Below, in pieces: positions 7,331 through 14,119 of a stretch of 41,368 bases of DNA. Origin of the DNA: Verrucomicrobia bacterium UBA1629 (GTDB lineage: Bacteria > Verrucomicrobiota > Kiritimatiellia > RFP12 > UBA1067). The stretch spans positions 1 through 41,368 of the forward strand of contig DCMF01000131.1 of NCBI GenBank assembly GCA_002321305.1. Reading direction: 5' to 3'. Position 1 is the first letter of the stretch; each line of letters begins with the position of its first letter. The position numbers were made by a program, and so were the translations under genes. The notes under the pieces were generated by a model that saw only the letters and a program-made list of their open reading frames with translations, was not told where the DNA came from and did no database searches.

Positions 7331-8617
7331 TCAGCCGACCTGACAGGTCTTTCCGCATCCGTCCGTGTGTGTCCGCAAGTCGGCGACCGCCTTGAGGGCC
7401 GAAGTGATGACGGCATCCATATTCTGGTACTCCCATTCGGCGAAACGCCCGACTAGCCATATGCCATGGCGCTTCAGTTCCGCCTTCAGTTCCGCAATTG
7501 CGTCTCGAGTGCCCGTACCCTGTATGGGGTACGAGCATCGAGTGTAATTCGACTCCAGGAAATGAGGCCTGAACGGCAGGCGTCCGTCGAGGCGACCGAT
7601 CTCCGAATCCGTCACGAAATCCGTAAACTCAACAGTCGCGCTGATCCGAGCGCCTCCGCCCCCCGGAGCATTGTTTGACGCAGCAAAGTTTCCCGTGCAG
7701 ATGATTCGGTGACACTTGTACTCGGGCGATGGCAGATACACCCAGCTCCAGGGATTGCCGTCTATCTCGCAAAACGCTGTCGTCGTGCCATGGAACAGCA
7801 ACCTGTCGAGCGTCAGGCGGTGTCGCTCCACGAAATCCTGCCGAACAAGCAGGGGGAGGTCCTTGACGTTGCCGCAGAAGAAGACATAATCAAACAACTC
7901 GCCGCAGATCCTCTTCTGACCGTTCGGACAGATGGCGATAGACGACACTTCGCACGAACAGCGCATGTCAATGCGCTTGGCCAACGCATCGACTATGAAC
8001 TGCGGCCCGTCTTGCCGAGGACTCCAGAAAGTCGAGTGGACCATCTGCCTTTCCTCGCTCCGCTCCCGATTGGCTCGGCGTATCTCTTCCGCCGTCGGCA
8101 TTGGCAGTTTCCCGTCTAGCCATGACAACGGTATCCGCGACAAGTCCGTCTGCCAGACCTTCCGGTTGTACGGACGGAAATAAAGGTCGCACAGGGTCTC
8201 GCCGAATGTCGTCCGAAGGAACTCGCCAAAATCACGTGGCTTTCCTCTGCATTTCCCCAACCCATCCAGATCCGAATAGACCTTCTTCTGCCATTCAGGC
8301 TTCAGCAGATAGACGTGATTTTCAATCGGATATGGGACGACCGTCCCATCCGCAAGGACAATCATGGCCTTTCGCTCGGACTTGGCAAAGGACACTTCAC
8401 GGTCAAAGACAGACCAGAACCAATCCAATGCAGCCTGATTCCTCGAATTGAAGACATGTCCGCCGCATGTATAGAAAAGATGCCCATTCGTCCTTCGGCA
8501 TCGCATAAGCCCGCCGGGCTTAGACTCTTTCTCGAAAACGACGACCTCATGTCCAACGAGCATATTCGCTACGCACAGCCCCGCAAGACCTCCGCCGACA
8601 ACCGCAACCCGACTCAT
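7331..8617 (-). CDS. FAD-dependent UDP-galactopyranose mutase-like / protoporphyrinogen oxidase-like protein
   Basis: This 428-residue flavoprotein has an N-terminal dinucleotide-binding motif (VAVVGGGLAGL, residues 4-14) followed by VVVFEKESKPGGL. That FAD-binding pattern is shared by UDP-galactopyranose mutases and protoporphyrinogen/amine oxidase-like proteins. A second signature, TTFGETLCDLYFRPYNRKVW (about 136-155), is typical of Glf-like proteins in surface-polysaccharide clusters. The likely role is sugar ring isomerisation or another redox step on a nucleotide sugar; the exact substrate cannot be read. The start is well supported: AGGAGG with a 7-nt spacer before ATG 8617, and a 4-nt ATGA overlap with the upstream glycosyltransferase. 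It is the last gene of the 14-kb minus-strand operon. Confidence 0.8.
   Translation of the reverse strand: MSRVAVVGGGLAGLCVANMLVGHEVVVFEKESKPGGLMRCRRTNGHLFYTCGGHVFNSRNQAALDWFWSVFDREVSFAKSERKAMIVLADGTVVPYPIENHVYLLKPEWQKKVYSDLDGLGKCRGKPRDFGEFLRTTFGETLCDLYFRPYNRKVWQTDLSRIPLSWLDGKLPMPTAEEIRRANRERSEERQMVHSTFWSPRQDGPQFIVDALAKRIDMRCSCEVSSIAICPNGQKRICGELFDYVFFCGNVKDLPLLVRQDFVERHRLTLDRLLFHGTTTAFCEIDGNPWSWVYLPSPEYKCHRIICTGNFAASNNAPGGGGARISATVEFTDFVTDSEIGRLDGRLPFRPHFLESNYTRCSYPIQGTGTRDAIAELKAELKRHGIWLVGRFAEWEYQNMDAVITSALKAVADLRTHTDGCGKTCQVG
7337..7352 (+). terminator. weak terminator candidate between convergent genes
   Basis: GACCT (7337-7341), a 3-nt loop and AGGTC (7345-7349) are followed by TTT. 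It lies 16 nt after the GT8 stop and inside the last codons of the convergent flavoprotein gene. The stem is short, so confidence is low. Confidence 0.3.
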
Positions 8618-9618
8618 AAGATTTCCTCCTGCATGATTGCTTTGAGTTCTGCAGCGCGAGTCGACGTCACGTGCCGAGCGAGATACTTCAAATAACGTTC
8701 GACGTCTATCGGGACACGGCGCATGCGATCGACCTCGCGCTCGAATTGGTCGTAACTTTCAATGCTTGGGCAGATGGACGGCAAATCATAGTAAGAGACA
8801 TCCGCATTGTTTGGATAACGAGCAATGACATGGCATCCCGATGAAAGATACTCCAGAAATCGGGGCGTCACTTGGTTGAATCCGCGCGCGTCAGATCTCG
8901 CACCATCCATTCCGGGCGTACAGTATACGCCAATCTTCGCCATCCCCATGATCCGCAAGTAGTCGGTGTACGCATCGGCCGTGCCGACAAACTCACCCTT
9001 TGAGCTTTCGTAGGCGACCCTCCCGTCTTTGACTGCTTTGCTCAGGTAGACGAAATCAGGATGCGTACGCGCATAACGTCTGACATAGCCGTCCAACACG
9101 GGATTGACCCTACCCATCATGGCCATGTCATATCGCTTTCCGCTTCTCAGCCTCTCTTCGGAAACTAGACTGTCTGGAATTGACAAGGCCCAATGGCGAA
9201 CGGGCAGGCTAACCCCTCGACGTTTCAAAAACTCGCAAGCCTCCTTGCTCGAAACCAAAACGACCTTGCATTTCCTAAACGCCAGGGCAAAGCAACAGAG
9301 ATGCAGCCAGTTGCGCTCTTGAAAGTCAATGATACACGGTATGATGTCTGGACGATTGAACCCCGGATCGCGCCAAACATCCAACTCAAACGCTAATGCA
9401 TTTGACGTGAATGAAAGACGGTTCGCCAAACTCGGAAAGAGAAGCGCGGCCATCCGCCAGAAACGAGACTTCGCCATTCGGCTCAGAGCCTTTGACGTCA
9501 ACCGTTCGTCATCGACAATGTCTATGCCCAGCGCACGCGACAACTCGTCTTCCCACAGATAGACGATGTCAAAGCAAGACGCCGTGAGGAAGTGCCGCCG
9601 TGATACGATCTTATTCAT
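8614..9618 (-). CDS. glycosyltransferase, GT4/CgeB-like
   Basis: This 334-residue protein is probably a GT-B fold glycosyltransferase of the CgeB / Glyco_trans_1_2 kind. The C-terminal half shows the expected pattern: a small-residue stretch (RYDMAMMGRVNP), a region equivalent to the nucleotide-sugar site (ARSDARGFNQVTPRFLEYL), then SSGCHVIARYP. The N-terminal acceptor half is diverged. AAGGAGCTCG precedes ATG 9618, a good ribosome-binding site. It is separated by 78 nt from the upstream glycosyltransferase, the widest gap in the operon, and overlaps the flavoprotein start by 4 nt. GC is lower than upstream genes. Confidence 0.75.
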   Translation of the reverse strand: MNKIVSRRHFLTASCFDIVYLWEDELSRALGIDIVDDERLTSKALSRMAKSRFWRMAALLFPSLANRLSFTSNALAFELDVWRDPGFNRPDIIPCIIDFQERNWLHLCCFALAFRKCKVVLVSSKEACEFLKRRGVSLPVRHWALSIPDSLVSEERLRSGKRYDMAMMGRVNPVLDGYVRRYARTHPDFVYLSKAVKDGRVAYESSKGEFVGTADAYTDYLRIMGMAKIGVYCTPGMDGARSDARGFNQVTPRFLEYLSSGCHVIARYPNNADVSYYDLPSICPSIESYDQFEREVDRMRRVPIDVERYLKYLARHVTSTRAAELKAIMQEEIL

Positions 9619-9696
9619 CGAGCTCCTTTACAAAAGATTGCGCTTCGGGTACGAGATTCACCGCCGCGTGCCGCGTATAGTCCTGAAGTGTCATCA

Positions 9697-10680
9697 TCAG
9701 ATCCTGAACAGGGCGGGAAACCGCCGCTCCACCCGATACGCCAACGCCACGATTCGGCGGCCAAGCGTCCGCACGAGACGATTTCGCACCCCACCGATCA
9801 CCGTCAGCGCACGCGGCACATAGCCGGCGCTGCGGTCGGCGTGGCACCGATCGGCCGCGTCGTCGGCCTCCATGCGTGACGGATGGCTCAACGGGAACGC
9901 GAGGCTCCCTGTCGTCACGAAATGCGGCAGGTCGTAGACGAAGCCGCCCGTGTGCAACGCCCCGGCCTCGTGTCCGACATTCGCGACGAGATTAACGCGC
10001 GGCGCGACACACAGCCACTTGTTCGCGGCCATGGCCACGCACCACTGAATGTCCCACGTCGTCGGGTTCGCGATGACGCCCCGCAGGTACTTGCGCCAGT
10101 AGCGCTGGAACTTGCCAGGCCGCGGCGCATGCAGGATTTCATCGACCGTCTCGCGATAGCGCGCCAGCGAACCGTCATACGCGCCCCAGGCCCGCCGCCA
10201 GGTCGCCCACCCCCAAATGTGGACGTGCCGCGAGAAATGGTAGGACGCACACGGGTCGCTCTGATAGCCATAGAAATTGTCGCCCGAGATCATGCCGACA
10301 CGCGGCTCGTCACGATAACGGGCCAGCATTTCAGATGCGAAGCGCAGGAAATCGACGGTCGGCGCGCAGTCGTCTTCGAGAATGACGCCCTCGCCCGCCG
10401 CGTCAAGAAACCACGAGATCGCCTCCGGCGGCGCGAAGTGACAGCCGCGATTCGCGTCGAGAAAGCGCGTCTGAAGATCGCACGGCCAATCGACGGCCGC
10501 GGCCGCCGCGCGCGTTCGCGCGACGACCTCGGCTTCGCCCGGCCTGTCGGAGCGCGGGCCGTCGACGGCCACGAAGAGCCGACGCGGCTTCACCGCGCGC
10601 AGGCGGTCGATCTGGGCCTTCAGCCGTTCGGGGCGGTTGAAGCCGATGAGCAAGACGGGGGCGCAGTCAAATTCAGCCAT
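9697..10680 (-). CDS. HlpA-like nucleotide-diphospho-sugar transferase (GT-A fold)
   Basis: This 327-residue protein opens with VLLIGFNRPERL and RRLFVAVDGPRSD (about residues 8-45), the pattern of HlpA-type GT2-like glycosyltransferases. An acidic EGVILEDDCAPT block (about 114-125) corresponds to the metal-binding DxD region, and HIWGWATWRRAWG (about 163-175) is a family hallmark. Start chosen at ATG 10680 rather than further upstream: it matches family length, and the upstream frame lies over the transposase tail and a REP element. It overlaps the transposase stop by 8 nt (ATGGCTGA), the same junction sequence found at the transposase start. Confidence 0.85.
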   Translation of the reverse strand: MAEFDCAPVLLIGFNRPERLKAQIDRLRAVKPRRLFVAVDGPRSDRPGEAEVVARTRAAAAAVDWPCDLQTRFLDANRGCHFAPPEAISWFLDAAGEGVILEDDCAPTVDFLRFASEMLARYRDEPRVGMISGDNFYGYQSDPCASYHFSRHVHIWGWATWRRAWGAYDGSLARYRETVDEILHAPRPGKFQRYWRKYLRGVIANPTTWDIQWCVAMAANKWLCVAPRVNLVANVGHEAGALHTGGFVYDLPHFVTTGSLAFPLSHPSRMEADDAADRCHADRSAGYVPRALTVIGGVRNRLVRTLGRRIVALAYRVERRFPALFRI

Positions 10681-10691
10681 GGTCCAACCTC
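10673..10691. repeat. 19-bp direct repeat, copy 1 (downstream border of the transposase gene)
   Basis: TCAGCCATGGTCCAACCTC (plus strand) matches copy 2 at 12132-12150 in 16 of 19 positions. It contains the transposase stop and the ATGGCTGA start of the next glycosyltransferase. With copy 2 it brackets the transposase unit exactly. Confidence 0.75.
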
Positions 10692-12139
10692 TCGTTACGA
10701 CCCGAAGCTCGCGCTTCGGGCACTGAACAGGGTGCTTTGGGCACGGGTCGCTCGCGCGTTTCAAGCTCGAGGTTGACCGCCGCGCGCGCCCAGTCGTCGA
10801 TCTCGGCAAAGGTCACGCCGCGATAGCTGATCTTCACCGCGCCTTGCCCCGCGAAAACGCCGCCCCCGTCGCACGCCTCTTGCCCCGAGCCAACGGCGCG
10901 CCCTTCTTGTCCCGTGCCGAAAGCGCGAGCTTTCGGCTGCCCCTCCGCGAGACACTGGGCGAGGCGGTTCAAGACGAGCGCGTCGCGGCGCGTCATCGGC
11001 TTTTCGCCCGGCACGTGCGGCCACGCCGCCGGCGCGAGCATCAGGAGCCGCCCGTCGGCGCAGGCGTCGAAAGACCGCCCGCTCGGCTTTTCAAGCGGCG
11101 CGAAGCCCTTGTTGCGCAAGGCGACAAGCGGCAGCCCCTCGGCAAAGGCGCGCCGCGCGATCTCGCGCTCGCCCTCGCTCACGCAGGGCGAAAGCAGCAC
11201 CGCGCCCTGCCGCGCCCGCGCAAGCAACGCCTCGCATTTCGCCGTGAACGCCGCGCTTTCGACCGCAACGACGGGTCTGCCCGCCGCATCGCGCACGATC
11301 TTCAGCCCACCGCCGCGCTTCGGCTCGCGGCGATAGGCAAAATCGCGCCGCGACACCTGAATCTGCACAAGCGGGCGGTCGAGCAGAAAGCGGTTGCCGA
11401 GAGCCGCGAACGCGCCCTCGCCGCCAAGTCCCGGCAAGGACCGCCGCAGCGCACCCACGGCGCGAAAGAGGTCGGGGTAGAGACGCTTGACCGCGAGCCG
11501 GCGCGGGTTGTCGCGCAAGTAGTTGAACATCGCGTCGAGCTGCCCGGCGCGAAAGAGAATCGAATCCTGGAAGCCCGGCGCCCAGAGGCAAGAGCCACCC
11601 GAAGCTCGCGCTTCTGGCACAGAACAGGGCGCTTCGGGCACGGCACAAGGCTGGTCACCGCCAATCTCGCCAACGCTACCCGACGACGGCGCGCCCTTCT
11701 CGCCTCCAACCGACGTTGCGACACGCCCCGCCACCGCCCTGTCCCGTGCCGAAAGCGCGAGCTTTCGGTAGATCTTCTCGCACCCCGTCTTGAACCCGCC
11801 GATCGCGTTGCCGAGCGGCTTCGCCAGCGGCCGCGTCACGTCGAGGATCGCGTGCAGGTGGTCGGGCATCAGCTGACAGAAAAGCGGCTTGATTTCGGGC
11901 GTGAAATCGCCAATTCGCTTCCAGTGCGCGAGAATCGCCGCGCCGAGCGCGCTCGGCTCAATTCGCGCCGTCACCGCCTCTGGCGGCGCTGTCGGGTCGT
12001 CGATCACAAGCCGCCCCAGCGCGGGTCGCCGCCGGTCGGCCTGCACGAGCGTAATCTGGTAGATCGCCCGCTGGCGGTAATCCCAGCCGTCGCGCCGCCG
12101 CGTCATGCGGTGAACCGTCTCACGCCGCTCCTCAGCCAT
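10673..12139 (-). CDS. IS200-like / REP-associated (RAYT-type) transposase with long C-terminal extension and internal REP palindromes
   Basis: The 488-residue protein begins with a Y1 HUH transposase domain. The HUH motif is PDHLHA (H94, H96). The candidate nucleophile is Y124 in FKTGCEKIYRK. A second conserved block covers about 184-217 (LWAPGFQDSILFRAGQ then YLRDNPRRLAVK). Residues about 250-400 form an extra alpha/beta region (for example GAVLLSPCVSEGERE, GLPLVALRNKGFAPL, FDACADGRLLMLAP) that resembles a Rossmann/DprA-SLOG-type fold; that is tentative. Four REP-like palindromes lie inside the frame. Start at ATG 12139: it overlaps the upstream stop by 8 nt, and the frame further up runs over the neighbour. 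The gene overlaps glycosyltransferase genes at both ends, very unusual for a transposase. Confidence 0.8.
   Translation of the reverse strand: MAEERRETVHRMTRRRDGWDYRQRAIYQITLVQADRRRPALGRLVIDDPTAPPEAVTARIEPSALGAAILAHWKRIGDFTPEIKPLFCQLMPDHLHAILDVTRPLAKPLGNAIGGFKTGCEKIYRKLALSARDRAVAGRVATSVGGEKGAPSSGSVGEIGGDQPCAVPEAPCSVPEARASGGSCLWAPGFQDSILFRAGQLDAMFNYLRDNPRRLAVKRLYPDLFRAVGALRRSLPGLGGEGAFAALGNRFLLDRPLVQIQVSRRDFAYRREPKRGGGLKIVRDAAGRPVVAVESAAFTAKCEALLARARQGAVLLSPCVSEGEREIARRAFAEGLPLVALRNKGFAPLEKPSGRSFDACADGRLLMLAPAAWPHVPGEKPMTRRDALVLNRLAQCLAEGQPKARAFGTGQEGRAVGSGQEACDGGGVFAGQGAVKISYRGVTFAEIDDWARAAVNLELETRERPVPKAPCSVPEARASGRNERLDHG
10701..10720. repeat. REP-like palindrome, copy A
   Basis: CCCGAAGC, tetraloop TCGC, GCTTCGGG: a perfect 8-bp stem, followed by GCAC-type flank and ACAGGG (10721-10732) shared with copy C. 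In the transposase it encodes the C-terminal peptide VPEARASG. It lies 9 bp from the 19-bp direct repeat. Confidence 0.8.
10916..10937. repeat. REP-like palindrome, copy B (inverted)
   Basis: GCCGAAAGC, tetraloop GCGA, GCTTTCGGC: a 9-bp perfect stem in the opposite orientation to copies A and C, preceded by TGTCCCGT as in copy D. Inside the transposase frame it encodes PKARAFG. Confidence 0.8.
11598..11617. repeat. REP-like palindrome, copy C
   Basis: CCCGAAGC, TCGC, GCTTCTGG: the same element as copy A with one mismatch in the stem, followed by CACAGAACAGGG as in copy A (CACTGAACAGGG). It encodes VPEARASG again, so residues about 167-181 and 466-480 of the transposase are near-identical (VPxAPCSVPEARASG). 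Confidence 0.8.
11749..11768. repeat. REP-like palindrome, copy D (inverted)
   Basis: CCGAAAGC, GCGA, GCTTTCGG: perfect 8-bp stem, preceded by CCCTGTCCCGTG as in copy B. It encodes RKLALS, directly after the candidate catalytic Tyr124, and splits the conserved transposase core. Confidence 0.8.
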
Positions 12140-12150
12140 GACCCAGCCTC
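12132..12150. repeat. 19-bp direct repeat, copy 2 (upstream border of the transposase gene)
   Basis: TCAGCCATGACCCAGCCTC (plus strand) pairs with copy 1 at 10673-10691. It contains the stop of the upstream glycosyltransferase and the ATGGCTGA start of the transposase. Distance between copies is 1459 bp. Confidence 0.75.
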
Positions 12151-13061
12151 CACCACGCGCCCTCGGCGAGATAGAGCGGGTATTCGAGCGCGATCTTCGC
12201 CCGCGCGACCAGCCCCGGACGGCACGGCGCGAGGTTCGCGATGAACGGCACAATCTTCGCCGCGTCACCGACCCAGCGCGCCCGGTGGCGCGCGACCGCC
12301 GCGCCAACGCCCGCCCGCGCCCGCGCGATTCGCTCTGGCGCAAGGCGCGCCGGGCGGTCGAAATCGACGAGAAGCCCGCTTTCGCCGTCGACGATGTACT
12401 CGTTCATCGTCGCGTCGTTGTGCGCGACCACGCACTTGCCCATCGCCATCGCCTCCTGGAACGCCATGCCGATGCCCTCCTTGCGGCGCGGCGCGATCAC
12501 GACGCCGCAGGACGCCAGACGCGCCAAGTATTCGGCACGCGGCAGGAACTCATTCGCCCCCTTCACGACCAGCTCGTAGCCATCGGACGCCGGGAACATC
12601 TTCTCGGCCATTTCGCGCGACACGCCGCCGCGTTCCCACAGGAAGACCCGCTTCGGGTCGCCCGCCGCCTGCGGCAACGCCGCCGAATCGGGGAAGTAGC
12701 GCACGTCGAGCAGGTTCTTCACGCCGCACCGCCGCGCGTGCGCCGAGACCTTTTCGCAGAACGAGATGACGCCCATGCCGCTCGCGGCGATGCGCCGCCA
12801 CTGCCAGACGCTCCCCCATTCGTTGTCATACATCGGCACGAACACGTTGACCTTGCCGGGGAAAAAGAAGCGGTTTCGCGCGACGGGAAACTCCCAGATC
12901 ACCGCACCATCCTGTCCGCGCATCGCCGCCTGCGCCCCCGTGCGGTAGGCTTGGGGGTAGCGATGTTCCAAGACCTCGCATGCGCTTCGCAGAATCTCGA
13001 CGAAGAAATCGGCCGAGGCCGTCGCCCGGTGGCAGTCATGGTCAATGAAGAGCAGGTTCAC
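12132..13061 (-). CDS. glycosyltransferase family 4 (GT1-fold)
   Basis: This 309-residue GT-B glycosyltransferase carries its nucleotide-sugar site in the C-terminal half as RRKEGIGMAFQEAMAMGKCV followed by DGESGLLVD (about residues 198-240). This is the E-x7-E-like pattern of GT4 enzymes. The N-terminal acceptor half starts with NLLFIDHDCHRATASADFF. It overlaps the upstream glycosyltransferase by 4 nt (ATGA) and the transposase start by 8 nt. Its last codons (RLGHG) resemble the last codons of the transposase (RLDHG), because both lie in copies of the 19-bp direct repeat. The donor and acceptor sugars cannot be read. Confidence 0.85.
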   Translation of the reverse strand: MNLLFIDHDCHRATASADFFVEILRSACEVLEHRYPQAYRTGAQAAMRGQDGAVIWEFPVARNRFFFPGKVNVFVPMYDNEWGSVWQWRRIAASGMGVISFCEKVSAHARRCGVKNLLDVRYFPDSAALPQAAGDPKRVFLWERGGVSREMAEKMFPASDGYELVVKGANEFLPRAEYLARLASCGVVIAPRRKEGIGMAFQEAMAMGKCVVAHNDATMNEYIVDGESGLLVDFDRPARLAPERIARARAGVGAAVARHRARWVGDAAKIVPFIANLAPCRPGLVARAKIALEYPLYLAEGAWWRLGHG

Positions 13062-14119
13062 GCGCCCACCTCACGCCCCACCGTCGTCATGAGTTCCTTG
13101 AAATAGGCGTCGAACTGCTGCGCGATCTCGAACCATGAATAGACCGGAATCTGCCGCGCGGCGTTTTCCGCCAGCCGACGGCACAGCTGCGGATCGTTCG
13201 CCAGCCGCAAGATCAAGGGCGCGTAGTCGCCATCGTTCGCCAAAAGCGCGTTCTCGCCGTCCATGAAGAAATTGTCAGCCTCGCCATGCAGGGCGAGAAT
13301 CGGCCTCTGCCAGCGCAGGTATTCCTGCAGCTTGGCGTTGCAGTCCTGATTGGACGTGCAGACGAAGGCATCGGCCTGGCTCATGACGGCGAACTGCTCT
13401 TCCTTGGAGAGCCAGCCGAGCGAAACGCAGTTGTCGGAGAGGTAGGGCTTCAGGTAATCCGCATCGCGGCCTGTCATGTAGAGCTTGATGTCGTGCGGCA
13501 GCGAACGCATCGCCCGACAGATGTCAGCCGTCCGCTTCCACTTCACCTTGTCGCCCGTGTAGACGAGATTGAAACGCCCTTTCAGGCGAATCGTTCCCTT
13601 CGCAGCCGTCCGGTTAACCGGATCGGCCCCGTTCGGAATGTAGGCGCAGTCAACGCCCCACGACCGTCCCAGTTTCAGCAGGGCGTAGCTCAAGGTGACG
13701 ACGGCATCCGACCGCATGACGAGGAACTTCTGCACGCCCAGCATCAAGACCTTGCCCGGCCAGCCGAACAGTTCGTTCCAGATGCGGTCGTAGTGGTCAT
13801 CCCAGCCGTGCACGACGACGAAAGCGCGGTGACGACAGAGAACGCGCTTCAGAAAGATCGGCCAGACGGCCGCCGTCGAGCCATAGGTATAGACGATGTC
13901 AGGCTTAAAGGCGTCGATCTCCTTCGCCAGACGAAACGGATTCGCCGTCTCGTTCCGTCCCAGCCACGCGACCGTCCAGCCAAGGCGTTCCAGGTTGTAG
14001 CCGATCGCGTCAATGCTGTAGGGCGCGGCGGCGAAATGTGCGGCGGCGGACGTCCCCTTGGCGTACCAAGGGCTTCGGGAACTGGAAACGAAGAGGACGC
14101 GACCGCTCACGAAACGCAC
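13058..14119 (-). CDS. glycosyltransferase family 4
   Basis: This 353-residue GT-B enzyme has an N-terminal half with VLFVSSSRSPWYAKGT and DIVYTYGSTAAVWP, and a linker IPNGADP (about 192-198). The C-terminal half contains NLVYTGDKVKWKR, SLGWLSKEEQFAVMSQADAF and CNAKLQEYLRWQRPILAL (about 290-307), the standard GT4 donor-site layout. It overlaps the ABC-F stop by 13 nt and the next glycosyltransferase by 4 nt, so it is tightly co-translated. Role: one of several sugar-adding steps of the surface glycan made by this operon (inference). Confidence 0.88.
   Translation of the reverse strand: MRFVSGRVLFVSSSRSPWYAKGTSAAAHFAAAPYSIDAIGYNLERLGWTVAWLGRNETANPFRLAKEIDAFKPDIVYTYGSTAAVWPIFLKRVLCRHRAFVVVHGWDDHYDRIWNELFGWPGKVLMLGVQKFLVMRSDAVVTLSYALLKLGRSWGVDCAYIPNGADPVNRTAAKGTIRLKGRFNLVYTGDKVKWKRTADICRAMRSLPHDIKLYMTGRDADYLKPYLSDNCVSLGWLSKEEQFAVMSQADAFVCTSNQDCNAKLQEYLRWQRPILALHGEADNFFMDGENALLANDGDYAPLILRLANDPQLCRRLAENAARQIPVYSWFEIAQQFDAYFKELMTTVGREVGA

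Noticed and set aside
12140..12343. Upstream extension of the transposase frame by 68 codons
   Set aside because: The extension is Arg/Ser-rich, overlaps the conserved end of the glycosyltransferase in another frame and contains no domain sequence. ATG 12139 with the 8-bp overlap is a better start.
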